Below are positions 1-7,306 of a stretch of DNA of 7,306 bases, piece by piece; position 1 is the stretch's first letter, and every line of letters starts with the position of its first letter. The DNA comes from Desulfovibrio sp. (lineage in GTDB: Bacteria > Desulfobacterota > Desulfovibrionia > Desulfovibrionales > Desulfovibrionaceae), in NCBI GenBank assembly GCA_031270875.1, contig JAISXC010000215.1:1-7306 (forward strand). Direction: 5' to 3'. A program made the position numbers and the translations under genes. The notes beneath the pieces were generated by a model, which had not been told where the DNA came from, made no database searches, and was given only the letters and a program-made list of their open reading frames with translations.

Positions 1-2426
<2,426 letters not shown>

Positions 2427-5400
2427 TCATTCTCTCTCTTCAATAAGTTCCCGCAGATAGCCGACGCGTTTGGGACGTTTCTGCCCTTCCTCCTGATGCA
2501 GGGTGACGTTGAGGCCCAAACTCATCAATTCCTTGACAAGCACATTGAAAGATTCCGGCAGACCGGCCTCCAGAAAGTTGTCACCTTTGACGATTTTTTC
2601 GTACATTTTTACGCGCCCGGCCACGTCATCGGATTTGACCGTGAGAAATTCCTGAAGCAGATAGGCCGCCCCATAGGCTTCAAGCGCCCAGACCTCCATT
2701 TCGCCGAGGCGCTGTCCGCCGAACTGGGCCTTGCCGCCGAGAGGCTGCTGGGTAACAAGAGAATAGGGGCCGGTGGACCGCGCATGGATTTTTTCATCAA
2801 CAAGATGGTGGAGTTTGAGAATGTACATGACGCCGGTTGTGACCCTGTTTTTGAAAGGCACGCCCGTGCGGCCGTCGTACAGAACGGTCTTTCCGTCGTT
2901 TTCAAGGCCGGCCTTGTCCATCCATGCCCAGATTTCATCTTCCGTGGCGCCGTCGAACACAGGCGTTTTCGTCACGATGCCGTTTTTGAGTTTTTTGACG
3001 GCGGAAACAAATTCCTCGTCATTCATCGAGTCAACAAGCGCTGAAATATCCCCGGAAGCGAAAACATCCTTGACTTCCTTGCGAACGGCCAGCAGAGCGG
3101 CGCCGGAGTCCAGCAATCCCGCCAGTTGGCGACCGAGTTCCTTTGCTCCCCAGCCAAGATGGGTTTCCATAATCTGGCCGATATTCATACGCGAAGGAAC
3201 GCCAAGGGGGTTGAGCACTATGTCCACAGGGCGGCCGTCGGCGAAAAAGGGCATGTCCTCTTCCGGCAAAATGCAGGAGACGACACCCTTGTTGCCGTGT
3301 CTGCCGGCCATTTTGTCGCCCACGGAAAGTTTGCGTTTGATGGCGATATGCACCTTGACCATTTTTATCACGCCCGGGGGCAGATCGTCGCCTTCCGTCA
3401 CCTTTTCGCGCTTGGCGTCATAAACGGACTTGAGGAATTCAATTTCCCTGTCATAGGATTTGAGCGCGTCGTTTACGGCATCATTGACAGCCTTGCTTTT
3501 AAAAAGTCCGGCAAGTTTTTTGACCGGGAGATGCGCAAGTTGCTCCGCGGTGAGCGCGGCTCCGGCTTCCACCAGAATCTCGCCCTTTTTCCTGCCCTGC
3601 ACGGAAAGCGCCGTCTGTTTGCCGAGCACATGTTCCACCAGAACGGCGCGTGTCCGTTTTGACAGGGCGCTGGCATGATCCGCCTCTTTCTGGTCAAGCG
3701 CGGCGATGTCGTGTTTTTCAATGGCAAGAGTGCGCTCGTCCTTTTCGCCGGAGCGGCGGTTGAACACTTTGACGTCAATGATCGTGCCCTCAACCCCCGG
3801 CGGGACTTTGAGAGAGGTGTTCTTGACGTCTCTGGCCTTTTCCCCGAAAATGGCGCGGAGCAATTTTTCTTCCGGCGTGAGTTGCGTTTCGCCCTTGGGT
3901 GAAATTTTCCCCACAAGAATGTCGTCCGGCATGACGGTCGCGCCGATGCGAATGATGCCGCTGTCGTCCAGGTTGCGCAGCATCTCCTCGCTGACGTTGG
4001 GAATGTCGCGGGTAATTTCCTCCGGTCCCAGTTTGGTGTCGCGGGCGACCACCTCAAATTCCTCAATGTGAATGGAGGTGAAGACGTCCTCTTTTACCGT
4101 CCGCTCGGAGATGAGGATGGAGTCTTCATAGTTGTAGCCGCACCAAGGCATAAAAGCCACAACAAGATTTTTGCCGAGGGCCAGCTCGCCCTCGGCAATG
4201 CCGGGTCCGTCGGCGAGGATATGCCCTTTTTTCACGGATTGGCCCGGGCGGCAGGTAGGCCTCTGGCCGAAACAGGAATTCTGGTTGGATTTGTGGAATT
4301 TGAGCAGGTCATAAGCGCGCACGCCGCCCTGCTCCTTGCATATGTCCCCCGAATAGGCCACCACAATGCGGTCCGCGTCGACATATTCCACCGTGCCGTC
4401 GGCCGGGGCCACGATGCAAGCCCCGGAGTCGCGCGCGACATCCACTTCCATTCCTGTGCCCACGAGGGGTTTTTCAGAGCGCAGCAGGGGCACTGCCTGG
4501 CGCTGCATGTTTGAACCCATGAGGGCGCGGTTGGCGTCGTCATGTTCCAGAAACGGAATCAGGGCCGCGGAAATGGAAACCATTTGACTTGGCGAGATGT
4601 CCATGAGGGTGACTTCGTCACGGGAGCGTATTTCCACTTCGCCCCTGACACGCACGGTAACAAATTCGTCGAGCAGCCGTCCGTCGGCGTCAAGACGGGC
4701 GTTGGCCTGGGCAATGACCTGATCGTCCTCGCGGGAGGCGTCAAGATGGATGACTTCGTTGATGAGCCCGCCGTCGCGGACAACGCGGTAAGGCGTTTCA
4801 ATGAAGCCGTAATCATTGACTTTGGCAAAGGTGGTCAATGAAACGATAAGGCCGATATTCGGCCCTTCGGGCGTCTCAATGGGGCATATCCTGCCGTAGT
4901 GCGAAGTGTGCACGTCGCGCACTTCAAAGCCGGCCCGCTCGCGGGTCAGACCTCCGGGGCCGAGGGCGGAGAGGCGGCGTTTGTGGGTCACTTCGGAAAG
5001 TGAATTTGTCTGATCCATGAACTGCGAGAGCTGGGAAGTGCCGAAAAACTCCTTCAGTACCGCGGCCACCGGCTTTGGGTTGATCAGATCATGGGGCATG
5101 AGCGTCGAAATTTCCTGCAGGCTCATGCGTTCCTTGATGGCGCGTTCCATGCGCACAAGGCCTATGCGATACTGATTCTCGACAAGCTCTCCCACAAGGC
5201 GGACACGGCGTTTGCCCAAATGGTCAATATCGTCCGCGGGGCCGTGGCTGTCCTTGAGTTTTACCAGAACCGTTATGGCCCTGAGAATGTCATTATTGGT
5301 CAGGGTGCGCGTCTGTTGGGATTCCTTGAGTTCAAGCCGCTGGTTGAGTTTGTAGCGCCCTACGGGTGAGAGATCGTAATAATCCGGATTTCTGAACAGA

Positions 5401-6566
5401 TTGTCAAAATAGCCCGCCGCGATTTCCGCAGTCGGAGGGGAAGAAGGCCGAAGGCGGCGGTATATTTCTTCCTGGGCTTTCTGCTGGTCGGGAACGCGAT
5501 CCATCACCAGGGTATCACGGATGGAGGAGGACGTGTCCACGCCGAGTGTGTGAAGCACGGCCAGACGTGTGATGCCGGCCTCACGCATGCGCTCAAGGAG
5601 CCCGGGCGTGATTTCATCCGTCGCTTCCGCCAGCACTTCGCCGTTTTCGGGATCTGCCGCATCTTCGGCCAGAAACATGCCGTCGAGCAAATCCGGGCGC
5701 ACTTCAACCGCCTTGATGCCTGATTCGCATATCAGGCGCCAACTGCGCTTGGTGATGGGCTTGCCCGCTTTGACCAGAACCGCTCCGTCCGGTGAAAGAA
5801 TATCCGCGTAGGCGTTGTCCTTGCGGTAGAGTTTTTTGTCCACTTCCCAGTACAGCCGGTTGCCGCCTTCAAGCAGGTAATGCTCACGGGTGTAAAAATG
5901 ATCCAAAATCTGAACCTTTGTCATGCCCATGGCTTTGAAAAGAATGGTTGCGGGCATTTTGCGGCGCCGGTCAATGCGGACGTAAAGGATATCCTTGTGA
6001 TCAAAATCAAAATCAAGCCATGAACCGCGCATGGGCATAATTCTGCAAGAGTAGAGCACCTTGCGGCTTGTGTGCGTTTTGCCGCCGTCATGCTCAAAAA
6101 TAATGCCGGGAGAGCGCTGGAGTTGATTGACGATGACGCGTTCGGTTCCGTTGATGATAAAAGTGCCTTTTTCCGTCATCAAGGGCAGAGTGCCGAAATA
6201 GATGTCCTGCTCCTTGATGTCGCGGATAGTCCTGTTACCGGAGCTTTCGTCCGTGTCATAGACGACAAGGCGCACCTTGATGCGCATGGGGCCTTCATAC
6301 GTGAGACCCTTGGAAATGCATTCGGCCTGATCGTATTTGGGCACGCTTATTTCATAGCTGACAAATTCAAGACTGGCGGTTTTGTTAAAGTCTTCAATGG
6401 GAAATACGGTACGGAAGACTCCTTCAAGGCCCTCATCATGCTTGCGGTTTCCAGCGGGCACTCCCGCCTGAAGGAATTTGCGGTAGGAATCTATTTGCAG
6501 GTTCAACAAATGGGGAATGGGGAGAGAGACTTTGATTTTTCCGAACTGTTTGGTAAGCTGACCCAT
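2427..6566 (-). CDS. rpoB: DNA-directed RNA polymerase subunit beta (RpoB)
   Basis: Second-largest core RNA polymerase subunit, contributing the other jaw of the cleft, the rifampicin pocket and residues that contact the RNA and NTP. The 1379-residue protein is complete. I chose the ATG at 6566 ([11 protein letters not shown]) because it matches the family N-terminus and has a GAGGT Shine-Dalgarno 5 nt upstream; an in-frame TTG at 6611 would add 15 unsupported residues. Visible parts are the protrusion and lobe, a proteobacterial-type lobe insertion around residues 225-350, and the rifampicin cluster at 511-535 with Gln515, Asp518, Ser524, His528, Arg531, Ser533 and Leu535 all in their usual drug-sensitive state. 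Further on are the [11 protein letters not shown] segment, a second lineage insertion after the FGEKARDVK segment, and the active-site stretch [12 protein letters not shown] with Lys1077 and Lys1085 (E. coli Lys1065 and Lys1073). The C-terminus carries the conserved beta clamp-anchor region ([27 protein letters not shown], split here only for naming). One oddity is Ser522, where proline is usual. The frame shows no break. Confidence 0.99.
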   Translation of the reverse strand: MGQLTKQFGKIKVSLPIPHLLNLQIDSYRKFLQAGVPAGNRKHDEGLEGVFRTVFPIEDFNKTASLEFVSYEISVPKYDQAECISKGLTYEGPMRIKVRLVVYDTDESSGNRTIRDIKEQDIYFGTLPLMTEKGTFIINGTERVIVNQLQRSPGIIFEHDGGKTHTSRKVLYSCRIMPMRGSWLDFDFDHKDILYVRIDRRRKMPATILFKAMGMTKVQILDHFYTREHYLLEGGNRLYWEVDKKLYRKDNAYADILSPDGAVLVKAGKPITKRSWRLICESGIKAVEVRPDLLDGMFLAEDAADPENGEVLAEATDEITPGLLERMREAGITRLAVLHTLGVDTSSSIRDTLVMDRVPDQQKAQEEIYRRLRPSSPPTAEIAAGYFDNLFRNPDYYDLSPVGRYKLNQRLELKESQQTRTLTNNDILRAITVLVKLKDSHGPADDIDHLGKRRVRLVGELVENQYRIGLVRMERAIKERMSLQEISTLMPHDLINPKPVAAVLKEFFGTSQLSQFMDQTNSLSEVTHKRRLSALGPGGLTRERAGFEVRDVHTSHYGRICPIETPEGPNIGLIVSLTTFAKVNDYGFIETPYRVVRDGGLINEVIHLDASREDDQVIAQANARLDADGRLLDEFVTVRVRGEVEIRSRDEVTLMDISPSQMVSISAALIPFLEHDDANRALMGSNMQRQAVPLLRSEKPLVGTGMEVDVARDSGACIVAPADGTVEYVDADRIVVAYSGDICKEQGGVRAYDLLKFHKSNQNSCFGQRPTCRPGQSVKKGHILADGPGIAEGELALGKNLVVAFMPWCGYNYEDSILISERTVKEDVFTSIHIEEFEVVARDTKLGPEEITRDIPNVSEEMLRNLDDSGIIRIGATVMPDDILVGKISPKGETQLTPEEKLLRAIFGEKARDVKNTSLKVPPGVEGTIIDVKVFNRRSGEKDERTLAIEKHDIAALDQKEADHASALSKRTRAVLVEHVLGKQTALSVQGRKKGEILVEAGAALTAEQLAHLPVKKLAGLFKSKAVNDAVNDALKSYDREIEFLKSVYDAKREKVTEGDDLPPGVIKMVKVHIAIKRKLSVGDKMAGRHGNKGVVSCILPEEDMPFFADGRPVDIVLNPLGVPSRMNIGQIMETHLGWGAKELGRQLAGLLDSGAALLAVRKEVKDVFASGDISALVDSMNDEEFVSAVKKLKNGIVTKTPVFDGATEDEIWAWMDKAGLENDGKTVLYDGRTGVPFKNRVTTGVMYILKLHHLVDEKIHARSTGPYSLVTQQPLGGKAQFGGQRLGEMEVWALEAYGAAYLLQEFLTVKSDDVAGRVKMYEKIVKGDNFLEAGLPESFNVLVKELMSLGLNVTLHQEEGQKRPKRVGYLRELIEERE

Positions 6567-6571
6567 GAAAT

Positions 6572-6576
6572 ACCTC
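6572..6576 (-). promoter_or_regulatory. rpoB ribosome binding site
   Basis: GAGGT on the minus strand lies 5 nt before the ATG at 6566. It decides the rpoB start: the upstream in-frame TTG at 6611 has no comparable site and sits in a T-rich leader segment. Confidence 0.8.
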
Positions 6577-6625
6577 AAATCAGGTAAGAGTTGCGCCCCT
6601 TGCAAATTCAAAAAATACGCAATGG

Positions 6626-6643
6626 CCGGCGGGAAAACGCCGG
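6626..6643 (-). promoter_or_regulatory. GC-rich hairpin in the rpoB leader
   Basis: On the minus strand CCGGCG, a 6-nt loop TTTTCC, then CGCCGG form a perfect 6-bp all-GC stem. A T6 run (6615-6610) follows only after 10 nt, too far for a standard intrinsic terminator. It may be a leader structure, a weak pause site or part of an antitermination signal together with the boxA-like motifs just upstream. Function is unknown. Confidence 0.4.
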
Positions 6644-6658
6644 GGCGGCAATCAGCCC

Positions 6659-6672
6659 TAAGAGCTAAAGAG
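6659..6672 (-). promoter_or_regulatory. Tandem boxA-like motifs in the rpoB leader
   Basis: The transcript strand reads CTCTTTA (6672-6666) followed immediately by GCTCTTA (6665-6659). Both resemble the boxA core (GCTCTTTA in rRNA operons, GCTCTTA in lambda nut sites), the RNA element bound by NusB and S10 (NusE). A GC hairpin follows 15 nt later. The motifs are short and could be chance in an AT-rich spacer. Confidence 0.25.
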
Positions 6673-6718
6673 TTGAGGAAGGCATATAGGATATTTCACG
6701 CTGTACATCGAATTTATA

Positions 6719-6747
6719 AGGATAATCGAAGAATGAATTTTTTGCAA
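6719..6747 (-). promoter_or_regulatory. Candidate sigma70-type promoter for rpoBC
   Basis: The minus strand has TTGCAA (6747-6742) as a -35 candidate, a 17-bp spacer, and TATCCT (6724-6719) as a -10 candidate; each matches 4 of 6 consensus bases. A better -10 hexamer, TATAAA (6718-6713), lies just downstream but has no good -35 at proper distance. A/T tracts upstream could act like an UP element. It lies after the rplL terminator, so it could give rpoBC an independent start about 150 nt before the rpoB ATG. The match is weak and the call is tentative. Confidence 0.3.
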
Positions 6748-6758
6748 GTATTTTTTGC
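6737..6758. repeat. Two 9-bp direct repeats with A/T tracts (13-bp period)
   Basis: On the plus strand ATTTTTTGC occurs at 6737-6745 and again at 6750-6758. The T6 tracts are spaced 13 bp apart, near but not equal to one helical turn, so some bending is possible. The pair overlaps the candidate -35 region. It may be a protein-binding site, an UP-like element, or only AT-rich spacer sequence. Confidence 0.35.
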
Positions 6759-6813
6759 GAAAATTTTCAGGCAGACGTACGGCCTTGAGGAAGAAAGCCC
6801 TGGCGCTCGGGAC

Positions 6814-6859
6814 AAAAAACAATTGCATGACGAGATGTCGCGTTCCCGCCATGCAATTG
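6814..6859 (-). terminator. Intrinsic terminator or attenuator between rplL and rpoB
   Basis: The arms CAATTGCATG (6859-6850) and CATGCAATTG (6829-6820) pair perfectly over 10 bp. Pairing continues inward for six more positions (four Watson-Crick pairs and two G-U wobbles), leaving an 8-nt loop at 6843-6836. Six T residues (6819-6814) follow the stem directly on the transcript strand, as in a Rho-independent terminator. On the plus strand no T run follows, so it acts on rplL-direction transcription. Since rpoB lies downstream without a strong promoter, partial termination (attenuation) is the likely role, making stalk protein in excess over polymerase. Confidence 0.75.
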
Positions 6860-6875
6860 GCAAACCGGCAAAGTT

Positions 6876-6892
6876 TTTCCGACTTGCGGAAA
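6876..6892 (-). other. Small hairpin abutting the rplL stop codon
   Basis: Directly after the rplL TAG the transcript reads TTTCCG, loop CAAGT, CGGAAA: a perfect 6-bp stem with a 5-nt loop. No U tract follows, so it is not itself a terminator. It could protect the rplL 3' end or serve as a processing site, but a stem this small may be chance. Confidence 0.35.
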
Positions 6893-7282
6893 CTACTTGA
6901 TTTCGACAGTCGCTCCGGCATCTGTGAGCTGTTTTTTGGCCTCCTCGGCTTCTTCCTTGGAAACGCCCTCCTTGATGGTGGAGGGGGAGCCGTCCACCTT
7001 TTCCTTCGCTTCCTTAAGACCGAGGCTGGTCAGGGCGCGAACGGCCTTGATGACATTGATCTTGTTGGGGCCGGTTTCTTTGAGGATGACGTCAAACTCC
7101 GTCTTTTCCTCTTCGGCCGCGGCCGCATCCGCGCCGGCGGCAGGAGCGGCGACAATCATTGCCGCGGCCGGCGCGGCCGCGGACACACCGAATTTTTCTT
7201 CCAGCTCTTTGATGAACTCGGAAAGTTCAAGTACCGTCATGTTGGAAATAAACTCAACAACTTCTGCTTTGGTCACGGCCAT
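6893..7282 (-). CDS. rplL: 50S ribosomal protein L7/L12 (RplL)
   Basis: Multicopy protein of the ribosomal stalk; dimers bound to L10 recruit translation factors such as EF-Tu, EF-G and IF2 and stimulate their GTPase activity. The complete 129-residue protein starts at the ATG at 7282, with an AGGAG Shine-Dalgarno 6 nt upstream, and ends in VEIK before TAG. An N-terminal dimerisation and L10-binding domain covers about residues 1-33 ([20 protein letters not shown]). A flexible hinge rich in Ala, Pro and Glu follows to about residue 60. The globular C-terminal domain contains the factor-binding helix pair ([20 protein letters not shown]). Length is typical for the family. It lies upstream of rpoB as in the common rplJL-rpoBC arrangement; rplJ would lie just beyond the right edge. 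The hinge DNA is strongly GC-rich because of GCC/GCG alanine codons. Confidence 0.99.
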   Translation of the reverse strand: MAVTKAEVVEFISNMTVLELSEFIKELEEKFGVSAAAPAAAMIVAAPAAGADAAAAEEEKTEFDVILKETGPNKINVIKAVRALTSLGLKEAKEKVDGSPSTIKEGVSKEEAEEAKKQLTDAGATVEIK

Positions 7283-7288
7283 GGGAAA

Positions 7289-7293
7289 CTCCT
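7289..7293 (-). promoter_or_regulatory. rplL ribosome binding site
   Basis: AGGAG on the minus strand lies 6 nt before the rplL ATG, a near-ideal Shine-Dalgarno that fits a protein made in multiple copies per ribosome. The remaining bases to the right edge (up to 7306) are upstream spacer, in which no gene end can be recognised. Confidence 0.8.
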
Positions 7294-7306
7294 GATTTCT
7301 GGCGGT

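Larger units (their letters stand above)
6567..6892 (-). other. rplL-rpoB regulatory spacer (326 bp, no gene)
   Basis: This AT-rich gap separates rplL from rpoB and holds no convincing gene on either strand. In transcription order it contains a hairpin abutting the rplL stop, a strong hairpin with a T6 tract, an A/T-tract region with a possible promoter, two boxA-like motifs, a GC-rich hairpin with a distant T6 run, and the rpoB Shine-Dalgarno. E. coli has a spacer of about the same length here, with a partial terminator that lowers rpoBC expression relative to rplL. The similarity in layout is an inference about function, not sequence homology. Confidence 0.75.

Noticed and set aside
4068..4514. 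Plus-strand open frame opposite rpoB (148 codons), one of many of this kind across rpoB
   Set aside because: Antisense shadow of RpoB. Conservation of the minus-strand protein accounts for the base pattern.
6567..6611. An rpoB start at the in-frame TTG (6611), giving 15 extra N-terminal residues
   Set aside because: The ATG at 6566 matches the family N-terminus (MGQLTK) and has a well-placed GAGGT site. The TTG lies in a T-rich leader without a ribosome site.
6565..6900. A plus-strand open frame of 111 codons spanning the whole rplL-rpoB spacer
   Set aside because: It has no clear Shine-Dalgarno, no recognisable domain, and runs antisense through the terminator hairpin. Chance in an AT-rich spacer is a sufficient explanation, though its exact fit to the gap is curious.
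6658..6921. A minus-strand 87-codon open frame overlapping the rplL 3' end and the spacer
   Set aside because: It begins inside rplL in another frame, covers the terminator and promoter candidates, and resembles no family I know.

Overview
This window is a piece of the bacterial rplL-rpoB-rpoC cluster (ribosomal stalk protein L7/L12 and the two large RNA polymerase subunits), with all genes on the minus strand. In transcription order it holds complete rplL (7282 to 6893), a 326-bp spacer rich in regulatory-looking structure, complete rpoB (6566 to 2427), a 64-bp spacer, and the first ~2.36 kb of rpoC (2362 to the left edge). Every coding base belongs to this highly conserved operon. The many plus-strand open frames are shadows.

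The protein sequences read as Desulfovibrionaceae-like (Desulfovibrio and relatives). This is a judgement from remembered family sequences: L7/L12 with an [21 protein letters not shown]-terminus, RpoB beginning [11 protein letters not shown] with proteobacterial-type lineage insertions, and RpoC with a CxC/CxxC zinc site. Coding DNA looks to be of moderate GC, and the rplL-rpoB spacer is clearly AT-richer. Genus or species cannot be fixed from this alone.

The main anomaly is a single-base frameshift in rpoC near position 375. Codons up to Gln662 are normal. The minus-strand frame then shifts and stops after 29 aberrant residues, yet the correct RpoC frame resumes at once in another register and stays open for 124 codons to the window edge. 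Because RpoC is essential, a sequencing or assembly error is the first explanation. A real lesion, as in a degrading symbiont genome, or a recoding event are the alternatives.

The rplL-rpoB spacer holds a small hairpin right after the rplL stop, and a long hairpin (up to 16 bp) followed directly by six T residues, which is a good intrinsic terminator or attenuator. After it come an AT-rich stretch with a possible sigma70-type promoter, two back-to-back boxA-like motifs, a GC-rich leader hairpin and a clear Shine-Dalgarno sequence for rpoB. This layout would let the cell make much more L7/L12 than polymerase from one locus. I see no mobile element, CRISPR array, tRNA, rRNA or unfamiliar gene system here.
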